Assembly: GCA_963609805.1 (NCBI GenBank) | Contig: CAVDLN010000002.1 | Coordinates: 1 to 57,228, forward strand | Direction of reading: 5' to 3' | Origin: CAMEON01 sp963609805 | GTDB lineage: Bacteria; Bacillota; Clostridia; Oscillospirales; CAG-272 | DNA length: 57,228 nucleotides | Shown here: piece by piece, positions 8,032 through 15,512 of the stretch | How the letters are laid out: each line of letters begins with the position of its first letter | Position numbering within the stretch: position 1 is the first letter of the stretch | The notes under the pieces: model-generated | Told to the model about the DNA's origin: nothing | Database searches by the model: none | What the model saw: the letters and a program-made list of their open reading frames with translations, nothing else | Program-made: the position numbers and the translations under genes

Positions 8032-9179
8032 TCCCCGTCCTCCGTTCTGTTCAGTACCCGCTCCCCGGCAAAGCTGCCCAGCACGCGCACGCTGTTGCAT
8101 ATGCCGCTCAGCTCACGCAGCATGGCGGCGCCCGCCTCGGTTCCGAGATTGCCTTCCCCCTCGGCATAGAAGTAGTACGCCCAGTTTTCCACGCCCGTCG
8201 GGTGGCTCTTCAGGCATTTCAGGTTGTAGTCATGCCGACTGATGACGGATATGGCGTCCCCCAGAGAACCGGGGCGGTTGCTGCAGCTGAAAAGCAGGAC
8301 GAAATGCCCGTCGGACGGCTTGATTTCGCAGGCTGCCGGCGTAAAGACCGCGAACCGCGTGGTGTTGGTTTTCTGCTCGTTGATGTCGTTCTCCAGCACC
8401 TGCAGTCCGTACAGATCCGCCGTCTCCCGCGACGCAATGACGGCGACCTCCCGCCGCTCCCCGGCGGCAAGGTCACGGGCGGCGACCGCCGTATTGACGG
8501 CCGTTGTCTGTATCCATCCGCGCCTGCGCAGGAACGGCTGACACTGCGCCAGTGCCTGCGGGTGGCTGACGACCTCCCGGATTTCCGCCATCGCCACGCC
8601 CGGCTTTGCAAGCAGGCACTGGGACAGCGGCAGATCGTAAATGCCGCTGATGCTCAGCGAACCGCGCCACGCAAGATCCATAACCTGTCCGACGTCTCCG
8701 GCATAGCTGTTCTCAATCGGCAGGACGGCGCAGTGGCAGGCACCGCTCTCCACGCTCCGGTACGCGGTCGTGAAATCGGGGCAGGAAATCTTCTCTCCCG
8801 ACTTTCCGAAAATCCGCAGCGTCGCCACATGGGCGAACGCGCCCTCCACGCCGCTGTACGCGACCCGCTGTCCCCCGATCAGCAGCCGCTGATAGCGTTT
8901 GGATTCGGTGATTGCGCTTACCAGAAAGTTCTTGTAATAGGGGCGGTACGCGGGCGGCAGACGGTCCGTGTTGCGCGCGATCATCTCCTTCTCCCGCACA
9001 AGGTCCTCCACCGGCAGTCCGTGCTCCTCCTTGTAGGCGGCAACCACGGCCGCCGCCTGCATCCGCTGCGCGAACAGCTCCGCCATTTCCCTGTCTATGC
9101 GGTCTATGTCCCGCCGCGCTGCCGTGATATCGGATTCCGTCTCCTCCGCCGTGCCGGTTTTCTCTGCCGTTTCGTTCAT
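8028..9179 (-). CDS. pheA: bifunctional chorismate mutase / prephenate dehydratase (P-protein)
   Basis: First gene of the operon, 383 residues. After a polar N-terminus, residues about 17-100 are an AroQ-class chorismate mutase helix bundle (RRDIDRIDREMAELFAQRM, then KEEHGLPVEDLVREKEM). Residues 104-280 are prephenate dehydratase, with YSGVEGAFAHVA, PIENSYAGDVGQVMDL and the catalytic TRF at 274-276. Residues about 293-360 form an ACT domain (NRPGSLGDAISVI, then LKSHPTG), the usual phenylalanine-binding regulatory module. The canonical ESRP reads KSHP here, so the strength of feedback inhibition is uncertain. The start has AGAGGA 7 bases upstream and lies 51 bases after the attenuator T-run. 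Confidence 0.95.
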   Translation of the reverse strand: MNETAEKTGTAEETESDITAARRDIDRIDREMAELFAQRMQAAAVVAAYKEEHGLPVEDLVREKEMIARNTDRLPPAYRPYYKNFLVSAITESKRYQRLLIGGQRVAYSGVEGAFAHVATLRIFGKSGEKISCPDFTTAYRSVESGACHCAVLPIENSYAGDVGQVMDLAWRGSLSISGIYDLPLSQCLLAKPGVAMAEIREVVSHPQALAQCQPFLRRRGWIQTTAVNTAVAARDLAAGERREVAVIASRETADLYGLQVLENDINEQKTNTTRFAVFTPAACEIKPSDGHFVLLFSCSNRPGSLGDAISVISRHDYNLKCLKSHPTGVENWAYYFYAEGEGNLGTEAGAAMLRELSGICNSVRVLGSFAGERVLNRTEDGE

Positions 9180-9230
9180 TTCCGTGTCCTCTTTCTTTCA
9201 TTTTCGTCCATGTTCGTCCGCCCCGCAAAC

Positions 9231-9280
9231 AAAAAGGAAAGCCCGCGCGGATCCTTTCGGGATTTCCATGCGGGCTTTCC
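9231..9280 (-). terminator. attenuator terminator of the aromatic operon
   Basis: On the minus strand an 11-bp perfect stem (GGAAAGCCCGC at 9280-9270, GCGGGCTTTCC at 9246-9236) is followed at once by TTTTT (9235-9231). It lies between the leader peptide and pheA, so it is an intrinsic terminator inside the operon's own leader. Its 5' arm has a second possible partner in the leader peptide codons (see the antiterminator entry). Confidence 0.85.
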
Positions 9281-9368
9281 GATATGTCGGGATTTGCGCG
9301 GGTGCTCCTGCCGATAGTACCATCAGAGGGAAGCACCGCCTATCACGAGCAACGGGCAGAAAGACCGC
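9270..9368 (-). promoter_or_regulatory. predicted antiterminator pairing in the aromatic leader
   Basis: The minus-strand segment GCGGTCTTTCT (9368-9358), which encodes Gly-Gly-Leu-Ser of the leader peptide, is nearly identical to the terminator's 3' arm GCGGGCTTTCC. It can therefore pair with the terminator's 5' arm GGAAAGCCCGC (9280-9270), 10 of 11 positions counting one G-U, and prevent termination. Two further inverted pairs are visible: TACCATCA (9378-9371, over the Tyr codons) with TGATGGTA (9325-9318), and GGTGCTTC (9337-9330) with GGAGCACC (9308-9301). A ribosome stalled at Phe10-Tyr13 would leave 9368-9358 free; one that reaches the stop codon would cover it. The mechanism is inferred from base pairing only. 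Confidence 0.65.
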
Positions 9369-9414
9369 CTTGATGGTAATAATAAAATCGAGCAGCTGTC
9401 ACTGTCATCTTCAT
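9343..9414 (-). CDS. aromatic-operon leader peptide (Phe-Tyr-Tyr-Tyr)
   Basis: A 23-residue frame starts at the ATG 9414-9412, with GAAGG about 7 bases upstream, and ends in tandem stops (TGA TAG). It begins MKMTVTAARFYYYHQ, with the control codons Phe10, Tyr11, Tyr12, Tyr13 (TTT TAT TAT TAC), and ends with a short Gly-Gly-Leu-Ser tail. It lies about 40 bases downstream of the predicted transcription start and just before an intrinsic terminator, the classical layout of amino-acid attenuators such as E. coli pheL. The enzymes controlled are exactly those for Phe and Tyr synthesis. The peptide itself is expected to have no function beyond sensing charged tRNA-Phe and tRNA-Tyr. It is too short for ordinary gene finding. 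Confidence 0.8.
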   Translation of the reverse strand: MKMTVTAARFYYYHQGGLSARCS

Positions 9415-9460
9415 CACGGTGCCTTCCCTGTCCTTTCCTTCGGTTTATCAAGTCCCGTTT

Positions 9461-9489
9461 ATTATATTCCTTTTTCCCGCGTTTGTCAA
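9461..9489 (-). promoter_or_regulatory. SigA promoter of the aromatic operon
   Basis: Minus strand: TTGACA (9489-9484), 17-base spacer, TATAAT (9466-9461), a perfect consensus. Transcription should start near 9454, about 40 bases before the leader-peptide ATG and 275 bases before pheA. Confidence 0.88.
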
Positions 9490-9528
9490 GCCCCCGCAGC
9501 AGGGCTTTTTGCCGAAACTGCGGGGGCT
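9489..9528. repeat. GC-rich inverted repeat upstream of the aromatic promoter
   Basis: An 11-bp perfect inverted repeat (AGCCCCCGCAG 9489-9499, CTGCGGGGGCT 9518-9528) ends at the first base of the -35 box. T-runs on either side are weak. It may block read-through from the tRNA unit into the aromatic operon. The rest of 9529-9650 holds no convincing gene. Confidence 0.5.
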
Positions 9529-9649
9529 TTGCTGGCGGTTTGTCGGCATTATGCGCCCTTCCCGTTACGGGTCGGGGATACTTCATGCGTCCTCCGTTAC
9601 CGTAAAGTCGAACGAACTCACGCTGCCGTCCGCGGATGAGAGTAAAAGT

Positions 9650-9689
9650 AAAAAATAAAGCCTTCCCGAACTCTGTCCGGGAAGGCTTT
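9650..9689 (-). terminator. terminator of the tRNA-Gln gene
   Basis: A 12-bp perfect stem (AAAGCCTTCCCG 9657-9668, CGGGAAGGCTTT 9678-9689) is followed on the minus strand by a T-rich run (TTTATTTTTT). It starts at the tRNA 3' end, so it ends the single-gene tRNA transcript. Confidence 0.85.
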
Positions 9690-9765
9690 TGGCTGCGGCA
9701 CAAGGATTCGAACCTTGGGAATGACGGAGTCAGAGTCCGTTGCCTTACCGCTTGGCGATGCCGCA
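9690..9765 (-). tRNA. tRNA-Gln (anticodon CTG)
   Basis: The minus-strand 76-base gene folds as a full cloverleaf. The acceptor arm pairs TGCGGCA with TGCCGCA, followed by discriminator G and an encoded CCA. The D-arm contains AAGCGGTAAGGCA. The anticodon arm pairs ACGGA with TCCGT around loop CTCTGAC, giving anticodon CTG (codon CAG). The T-arm contains GGTTCGAATCC. It has its own consensus promoter and terminator, so it is transcribed alone. Confidence 0.95.
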
Positions 9766-9784
9766 TTGCTAACCAACGGACGGT

Positions 9785-9813
9785 ATTATAGCAGGTTTTT
9801 ATGTGTTTGTCAA
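9785..9813 (-). promoter_or_regulatory. SigA promoter of tRNA-Gln
   Basis: Minus strand: TTGACA (9813-9808), 17-base spacer ending in TGC, TATAAT (9790-9785). The predicted start is about 10 bases before the mature tRNA 5' end. Confidence 0.88.
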
Positions 9814-9939
9814 GGGTTTTTTGAAAAAAACCGTGCCCTTTCCGCGGCGCGGCGGAAAACATTTTCAGAAACGACACGAGGCCGCCCCGATGCCTTCACG
9901 CATTCCGCTTAAAATATATGCAAAGCGCCCGCAAAGCAT

Positions 9940-9968
9940 TTGACAAACCGCCGGATACGTGCTATAAT
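9940..9968 (+). promoter_or_regulatory. SigA promoter for the TIM-barrel gene and cysS
   Basis: TTGACA (9940-9945), 17-base spacer ending in TGC, TATAAT (9963-9968). The 5' UTR of about 70 bases contains short GTATGC/GCATAC inverted repeats but no T-run. Confidence 0.88.
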
Positions 9969-10045
9969 GATGCGGATAATATTGTATGCAGGTACGCAGA
10001 GGTATGCCCGCATACAGGCATGCATGTCCGAAAGGAGGAGTCGCC

Positions 10046-10975
10046 TTGAATATGCCGGATAATCGGCTGCCGGACAGCCGACCGCAGATACTGATACCGA
10101 GCCGGTACTATGCCTACCGAAGCGGCGGAGGACGCTACCCGCTCTCCGCCATGGCGGACTTTGCCGCCGAAACGGGTTTTTCCGGCGTGGATCTCTCCCT
10201 CGATCGGTACGACACCACCGACGACGGGCTTCCCGGCATGCTGGACGCCTTCCGTCGGCGGCTGGCGGCGAGGGGACTGACCCTTCCGGTCTGCCATCTG
10301 CCCTTCTATATGCCCTCACCCGACGATGCCGACGCCATGCGGCGGTTTGCCGGGGAACAGGCGGCCGCCCTGCGCGCGGCGGCGCGTCTCGGCGTCGGAG
10401 TTGCCGTGGTTCACCCCATTGTGCGGCACGGCAGCCGCTGCCGCGGCACGGACGGCGATCCCGCCGACGCATGGCTGCGGGAAAACACCGCCCGTCTCTC
10501 CCCCCTGCGGGAGCTGGCGGACAGCCTCGGCGTGCGTCTCGCCGTGGAAAACATGGCGGGCAGGCCGTCCCCCGACGCGCCCGATGAGACCGTATACGGC
10601 TCCCGCGCCGAGCATGTCGCCGCGCTGGCCGACGCTCTGGACTGCGGCATATGCTGGGATTTCGGACATGCCCATATCACCGGCGCGTGCCGTCCCTCCG
10701 ACAGCCTGCGGGTTGTCGGGCAGCGGCTCGCACTGGTTCATATTCATGACAACGACGGGAAGACCGACAGCCATTCCCTGCCCGGCGAGGGCGGCGTTGA
10801 CTGGGCGGATGCCATGGCGGGGCTTCGTGCCGCCGGCTACTCCGGCTGCATGGATATGGAACTGAAAACCTCGGATCTCCCGGATGACCGTCTGCTCCGC
10901 GGGCAGCACGCCTCACGCGCACTGGCGGCCGCGCGGCGGCTGTGCCGTATGCGTGACGGACGCGCGACGGACTAA
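10046..10975 (+). CDS. sugar phosphate isomerase/epimerase-like TIM-barrel protein
   Basis: The frame is open from 9986, but AAAGGAGG at 10031-10038 sits 7 bases before a TTG at 10046 (309 residues); an ATG follows at 10052. The protein is an AP endonuclease family 2 / xylose isomerase-like TIM barrel. Recognisable strands include GFSGVDLSLDRYD, PVCHLPFYMPS, AVVHPIVRHG, LAVENMAGRP, CWDFGHAHITG, LVHIHDNDGK and MDMELK. The His, Glu, Asp and His residues on these strands match the usual metal ligands. Substrate cannot be named; relatives act on inositol, hydroxypyruvate or sugar phosphates. It is followed 35 bases on by cysS under the same promoter, though no functional link is evident. Confidence 0.75.
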   Translation: MNMPDNRLPDSRPQILIPSRYYAYRSGGGRYPLSAMADFAAETGFSGVDLSLDRYDTTDDGLPGMLDAFRRRLAARGLTLPVCHLPFYMPSPDDADAMRRFAGEQAAALRAAARLGVGVAVVHPIVRHGSRCRGTDGDPADAWLRENTARLSPLRELADSLGVRLAVENMAGRPSPDAPDETVYGSRAEHVAALADALDCGICWDFGHAHITGACRPSDSLRVVGQRLALVHIHDNDGKTDSHSLPGEGGVDWADAMAGLRAAGYSGCMDMELKTSDLPDDRLLRGQHASRALAAARRLCRMRDGRATD

Positions 10976-11010
10976 TTTGTTTTTTTCAGCATGAAAGGAT
11001 CGGACTTGCT

Positions 11011-12486
11011 ATGATTCTCTATAATTCCGCCTCCCGCAAACGGGAGGAATTTGTCCCCTACGAGCCGGGCAAGGTAAGCATGTACACCTGCGGCCCCACC
11101 GTCTACCACTTCGCCCACATCGGCAACCTGCGCACCTACATCATGGAGGATATCCTTGACCGCTACCTGCGCTACTCCGGCTACGATGTCCGCCGCGTCA
11201 TGAACATCACCGACGTCGGGCACCTCGCCTCCGACGCGGATGAGGGCGAGGACAAGATGCTCAAGGGCGCGCGCCGGGAACACAAATCCGTGATGGAAAT
11301 CGCGAAATTCTACACGGACGCCTTCTTTGCCGACTGCGACAAGCTGCATATCCGCCGTCCCGATATCGTGCAGCCCGCGACCGGCTGCATTCCGGATTAC
11401 ATTCACATCATTCAGACGCTGATGGACAAGGGTTACGCCTACTTTGCGGGCGGAAACGTCTACTTCGACACCTCCAAGCTGGAAAAGTACTATATTTTCA
11501 ACGAGCAGGACGCGGAGGATCTGGCGGTCGGCGTGCGGGAAAGCGTGGAGGAGGACACCAACAAGAAGAACCGGAACGACTTCGTGCTGTGGTTCACCAA
11601 ATCCAAGTTTGAGGATCAGGCGCTCAAGTGGGATTCCCCGTGGGGCGTCGGCTACCCCGGCTGGCATATCGAATGCTCCGGCATAAGCATGAAGTATCTG
11701 GGCGAACATCTGGACATCCACTGCGGCGGGATTGACAATGCCTTCCCGCACCACACAAACGAGATCGCGCAGTCGGAATCCTATCTGGGACACCCGTGGT
11801 GCCGCTACTGGATGCATGTCCTGCACCTCAACACGACAAGCGGGAAAATGTCCAAATCCAAGGGCGAATTTCTGACGGTTTCCCTGCTGGAGGAGAAGGG
11901 CTATGATCCCATGGCCTACCGCTTCTTCTGCCTGCAGTCGCATTACCGCAAGTCCCTTGTGTTCACATGGGAGAATCTGGACAACGCCGCGCTGGCGTAC
12001 GGCAAGCTTGTATCACGCATTGCGGCGCTGAATCCCTCCGCTCAGGCGGATGCCGCGGACACGGCTGCCGCGGGTGCCCTGCGCCGGGAATTTGCCGACG
12101 CGCTGGACAACGATCTGAATACCTCCCTCGCCGTCACCGCCGTATACGACGTGCTGAAGGCCAAAATCGGCGACGCCGCCAAGCTTGCGCTGATCGGGGA
12201 ATTCGACAGGGTTCTGGCACTGGATCTCTGCGGACACGCCGAGACGCTGCGGAAGCAGTCCGAGCAGACGTCGGGCGGCACCGCGGACGGCGATGCGCAG
12301 AAGGCGGAGCAGGCGTCGGGCGCAGACGATCCCTTCACGGCGGAAATCCTTTCGCTGATTGAGGCGCGCAAGGCCGCCAAGAAGCAGAAGGATTTCGCGG
12401 AGGCAGACCGCATCCGCAATTATCTTGCCGAACGCGGCGTGACGCTGGTGGACACCAAGGACGGAACGACCTTCCGCCGGAGCTGA
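11011..12486 (+). CDS. cysS: cysteinyl-tRNA synthetase
   Basis: Class I aminoacyl-tRNA synthetase charging tRNA-Cys; 491 residues, slightly longer than average. The class I signature reads HIGNL (residues 36-40) after the zinc-binding CGPTVY (Cys27). Other zinc ligands are in WHIECSGIS and the HHTNE segment, and the KMSKS loop is at about residue 280 (GKMSKSKGEF). The C-terminal anticodon-binding half contains a low-complexity Ser/Gly/Asp/Ala insertion (about residues 415-440) before the conserved AKKQKDFAEADRIRNYL helix. The ribosome site AAAGGA lies 11 bases upstream. No T-box leader is present. Confidence 0.96.
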   Translation: MILYNSASRKREEFVPYEPGKVSMYTCGPTVYHFAHIGNLRTYIMEDILDRYLRYSGYDVRRVMNITDVGHLASDADEGEDKMLKGARREHKSVMEIAKFYTDAFFADCDKLHIRRPDIVQPATGCIPDYIHIIQTLMDKGYAYFAGGNVYFDTSKLEKYYIFNEQDAEDLAVGVRESVEEDTNKKNRNDFVLWFTKSKFEDQALKWDSPWGVGYPGWHIECSGISMKYLGEHLDIHCGGIDNAFPHHTNEIAQSESYLGHPWCRYWMHVLHLNTTSGKMSKSKGEFLTVSLLEEKGYDPMAYRFFCLQSHYRKSLVFTWENLDNAALAYGKLVSRIAALNPSAQADAADTAAAGALRREFADALDNDLNTSLAVTAVYDVLKAKIGDAAKLALIGEFDRVLALDLCGHAETLRKQSEQTSGGTADGDAQKAEQASGADDPFTAEILSLIEARKAAKKQKDFAEADRIRNYLAERGVTLVDTKDGTTFRRS

Positions 12487-12492
12487 CACGCC

Positions 12493-13017
12493 ATGGGAAA
12501 GATTGACGAAACGGTAAAGAAACACCGCGAGGTGCTGCTGTACCTTCTGTTCGGTGTACTGACCACGCTGGTCGGCTGGGCGGTATACTTCGCCATCCTG
12601 TGGACATGGCGGGCGGCCTTCGATCTTGACCCGGAGGACACATCCGGACGGATGTACCTCATCGGCTACACCGTCGCGCAGGTCATCCAGTGGATTGCCG
12701 CCGTTCTGTTCGCCTTCTTCACAAACCGGAAATGGGTATTCACGGACGCAGACCGCGCCGTGTCCCTGCCCGTCCAGCTCGGCACCTTCGCCGCAGGACG
12801 CGTGGCAACCTTTTTCCTTGACTACGTTGTAACCTATTTCGGCGGGCGCGCGCTGACCGCGCTGTTTCCCGCCCTGACGTCCGTCGGCCTTCTCGGGCGG
12901 GATTGGAATCTCTGCGACATCCTCGCCAAGGTCGCGGCGGCGGTCATAGTGATTATCGGAAACTATATCTTCAGCAAGCTGGTGGTGTTCCGCAAGGGAA
13001 AGGCGCCGCGGGGGTGA
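12493..13017 (+). CDS. GtrA-family membrane protein
   Basis: A 174-residue integral membrane protein with four predicted hydrophobic helices, typical of the GtrA/DPMS family. Family marks are the N-terminal LLYLLFGVLTTLVGWAVYF helix and the FFTNRKWVF motif near residue 80, where N-x-K/R-W-x-F is the hallmark. The C-terminal helix ends in the repeat-like NYIFSKLVVFRK. GtrA proteins are thought to help move polyprenyl-linked sugars across the membrane for cell-envelope glycosylation. It starts 6 bases after cysS, with GGAG from the cysS end as ribosome site. No glycosyltransferase neighbour is present, so its substrate is unknown. Confidence 0.85.
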   Translation: MGKIDETVKKHREVLLYLLFGVLTTLVGWAVYFAILWTWRAAFDLDPEDTSGRMYLIGYTVAQVIQWIAAVLFAFFTNRKWVFTDADRAVSLPVQLGTFAAGRVATFFLDYVVTYFGGRALTALFPALTSVGLLGRDWNLCDILAKVAAAVIVIIGNYIFSKLVVFRKGKAPRG

Positions 13018-13118
13018 CCGGCGGTATGACCGACACTTCCTACGGAGCAAGACGCTATATACACAGTCCGTATATTCTGCGGGGACATCCGCAGGCGGAG
13101 GATGGGAGGAATGCGCCG

Positions 13119-13934
13119 ATGAAACTGTATCTGAGCGCGGATATCGAGGGCACCGCGGGCATTGACACATGGGACGAAACCGAACTCGGCAAGGAGAAAT
13201 ACGCCTACTTTGCACAGCAGATGACGCGGGAAGTCCGCGCCGCCGCGGAGGGCGCCGAGCTGTCCGGCTATGAGACCACCGTCAAGGACGCGCATGACAG
13301 CGCCCGCAACATAGACCCCGCCGGACTGCCCCTCTCCACCCGCCTGATCCGCGGCTGGACGCGGGATCTGTTCTGCATGATGGGCGGTCTGGATCGGGAC
13401 TGCTATGACGCGGTTGCCTTCACGGGCTACCACAGCGGCGCGGCAGACGGCGGCAATCCGCTCTCCCACACCATGGACACCTCCGTGCAGCGGGTGCTGC
13501 TCAACGGCAAACCCGCCTCCGAATTCACCGTAAACGCGTACATGGCAGGTCTTCTGGGGATTCCCGTTGTGTTCCTGTCGGGGGATGAGGCACTCTGCCG
13601 GGAGGCGGAGGCCATGCTGCCCGGCATTGCCACGGTCGCCTCCAAGACGGGTATGGGCAGCGCGGTGCTGTCCCGCCACCCGGACGTGGTATGCGACGAG
13701 ATCCGCCGCACGATGCAGGCGGCGCTGTCGGAGCTGCATCAGAATGCCGACCGCCGCGCCGCGTGCCTGCCCGTCATGCCGCCGCGATTTGAGATTTCGG
13801 TTGAATACAAGGACTGGAATCAGGCCTACCGCCTGTCCTTCTACCCCGGGGCGGAATCCCCCGCTCCCGACACCGTCACCTTCGCCTCCGCGGATTACCG
13901 GGAAATCATGCGGTTCATGCATTTCTGCCTGTAA
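13119..13934 (+). CDS. M55 family D-aminopeptidase (DppA-like)
   Basis: The frame extends upstream, but homology starts at MKLYLSADIEGTAG (ATG 13119, GGGAGGA 8-14 bases upstream), giving 271 residues. Zinc ligands of DppA are at matching places: Asp8 and Glu10 in SADIEG, His in VKDAHDSARN, His in TGYHSGA, and Glu in SEFTVNAYMAG. DppA-type enzymes are decameric cytoplasmic zinc peptidases that release D-amino acids from short peptides, for example peptidoglycan-derived D-Ala-D-Ala. There is no dipeptide transporter beside it. The 100-base gap upstream holds no other gene. Confidence 0.88.
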   Translation: MKLYLSADIEGTAGIDTWDETELGKEKYAYFAQQMTREVRAAAEGAELSGYETTVKDAHDSARNIDPAGLPLSTRLIRGWTRDLFCMMGGLDRDCYDAVAFTGYHSGAADGGNPLSHTMDTSVQRVLLNGKPASEFTVNAYMAGLLGIPVVFLSGDEALCREAEAMLPGIATVASKTGMGSAVLSRHPDVVCDEIRRTMQAALSELHQNADRRAACLPVMPPRFEISVEYKDWNQAYRLSFYPGAESPAPDTVTFASADYREIMRFMHFCL

Positions 13935-14020
13935 GCCGCAAGGGTCCCGCCGATTGATTCGGCAGCACATCTCCGGCACATCGTTTTCCGATTGCCGATT
14001 TCAGAAAGGATTGTTTACCC

Positions 14021-15379
14021 ATGAATCTCCCCACGACACGCCGCGCCCTGCCGGCGATTCTCCTGTGCGCCGCCCTGCTGGCGGCAGTCTTTGCGGGTTC
14101 CCTGACCGGATGCTCCTCCGCGGATCTCGGAAAACCGCTTCTGACACTGGACGGCGAGGAAATTTCCGAGAACATGGTGCAGCTGCTGATGGCGCGCGTC
14201 AAGGGAAATCTGGCGTCCAACGGCTACTCGGTCAGCAGCGACAGCTTCTGGGATCAGGTTGTGTCCCTGGACGGCACCCGCTATGACGAGTACACCAAGC
14301 AGCTGGTTCTGCGCACCGCAAAGGAATACCTGGCGGGCGTCGTCCTGTTTGCCGAAAAGGGGCTGTCCCTCTCTCAGGCGACGCTGGACAGCATCGATCA
14401 GGAAATACAGGACATGCAGGACGGGGCGGGTTCCGCCACGGCACTGAATCAGACCCTTTCGTCCTACGGCGCCAACGCGGATATCCTGCGTGCCCTGTAC
14501 ATCATTGAGGCGAAAAACACCGCCCTCAAGACGTCCCTGTACGGCACGGACGGCTCCCTGCTCTCCGATTCCGTCAAGCAGGAGTATCTGGAAGAGAACG
14601 CCATCGCCTTCCGCCAGCTGCTCATCCGTTCCTACCGCTACCTCTATGTCACGGACACCAACGGAGACGATGTATACTATCTGGCAGGCGAGAACAACGC
14701 GAAGGTCAGCAACATCGCCTATGACACGGTGAACGGCCACAAGCGCACGGACAAGGACGGAAACATCATCACCGACTCCAACGGCTCCGAGGTGTATTAC
14801 ACCGACGACGGCCGGATAGCCTACGACCGTGAGAACGGCGTCCGTTCCTATGATTACGATGAGGACGGCAACCCCAAGACCGAGCAGTACTCCGATGAGG
14901 AGCTGGAGGCGCACCGCGAGGCGGCGCTGGAGCTGCTGGCGAGAACGCAGACCGGCGGCACATCCGGGTTTGAGGAACTGCTCACGGAGTATGAGGAAAG
15001 CGGCGACGACGCCTACCTTGTCAGCGATTCGCTCTGTTTCCTCTACAAGACGGACAACACCCTGGAGGAATTCAACGACATCGCCGACGCGCTCCAGTGG
15101 CGGGAGGACGATGACGGCAATCAGGTGGAAATCACCGTGGGAGAGGCCGTCGTGCTTGAATCGGACAACGGCATTCACGTCATGATGCGCTACAATGTCC
15201 CCTCGGATGCCGCCACCAACAGCTCCTATGAGGACTGGTTCTCCGGCCTTTCCGACCGCATTATCGAGACGCTCTTCGCGGATCTGTGCGCGCCCTACAT
15301 GGAGCGTGTGACGGTGGACGAGGAACTGTTCGCCGCCCTGCCGTCCATGAAGGAAGTCGGAACGAATTATAAGTATTGA
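14021..15379 (+). CDS. putative secreted lipoprotein, PrsA/SurA-like
   Basis: The 452-residue protein begins with a signal peptide (LPAILLCAALLAAVFAGSLTGC) whose lipobox LTGC gives Cys31 as the lipidated residue. The next part, a short strand LLTLDGEEISENMVQLLMA, resembles the first segment of PrsA/SurA foldases, and a long helical region follows (QATLDSIDQEIQDMQ). The middle contains Asp/Asn/Gly-rich strands (DTNGDDVYY, DKDGNIITDSNG). A clear parvulin PPIase motif is not visible, though VGEAVVLESDNGIHVMMR near residue 380 is reminiscent of its last strand. A chaperone role at the membrane is only a guess. It ends at a double terminator. Confidence 0.6.
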   Translation: MNLPTTRRALPAILLCAALLAAVFAGSLTGCSSADLGKPLLTLDGEEISENMVQLLMARVKGNLASNGYSVSSDSFWDQVVSLDGTRYDEYTKQLVLRTAKEYLAGVVLFAEKGLSLSQATLDSIDQEIQDMQDGAGSATALNQTLSSYGANADILRALYIIEAKNTALKTSLYGTDGSLLSDSVKQEYLEENAIAFRQLLIRSYRYLYVTDTNGDDVYYLAGENNAKVSNIAYDTVNGHKRTDKDGNIITDSNGSEVYYTDDGRIAYDRENGVRSYDYDEDGNPKTEQYSDEELEAHREAALELLARTQTGGTSGFEELLTEYEESGDDAYLVSDSLCFLYKTDNTLEEFNDIADALQWREDDDGNQVEITVGEAVVLESDNGIHVMMRYNVPSDAATNSSYEDWFSGLSDRIIETLFADLCAPYMERVTVDEELFAALPSMKEVGTNYKY

Positions 15380-15385
15380 GAAACG

Positions 15386-15448
15386 TCGGGGCGCTTCCTA
15401 AAAGAAGCCTCCCGACCCCCCAAGAACTTTTCAAAATCCAGTTTTGAA
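15386..15448 (+). repeat. two adjacent imperfect hairpins downstream of the lipoprotein gene
   Basis: The first is GTCGGGGCGCTTC paired with GAAGCCTCCCGAC around AAAA. The second is TTTTCAAAA paired with TTTTGAAAA around TCCAG. The second is followed by an A-run, so it is not an ordinary plus-strand terminator. The composite looks like a dispersed intergenic repeat, but no second copy is in this window. Confidence 0.4.
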
Positions 15449-15490
15449 AAAAAGCAATCCCCCGCCGGAAGGCGGGGGATTGCTTTTTTT
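15449..15490. terminator. bidirectional terminator between convergent units
   Basis: A 16-bp perfect stem (15451-15466, 15471-15486) with core CCCCCGCC/GGCGGGGG has A- and T-runs on both sides. It ends the lipoprotein gene (plus) and the ribosomal protein operon (minus). Confidence 0.93.
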
Positions 15491-15512
15491 CATGTGAAAA
15501 TTACGGTTGGTA

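Noticed and set aside
9180..9460. T-box or TRAP-type control of the aromatic operon
   Set aside because: No T-box sequence (AGGGTGGNACCGCG-type) or repeated GAG/UAG triplets were seen; a leader peptide and paired arms are visible instead.
9323..9877. A 184-codon minus-strand frame across the tRNA, the hairpin and the attenuator, and a nested ATG with a good GGAGG site near 9593
   Set aside because: It overlaps a functional tRNA, two promoters and the leader peptide, which explain the region better. No known protein features.
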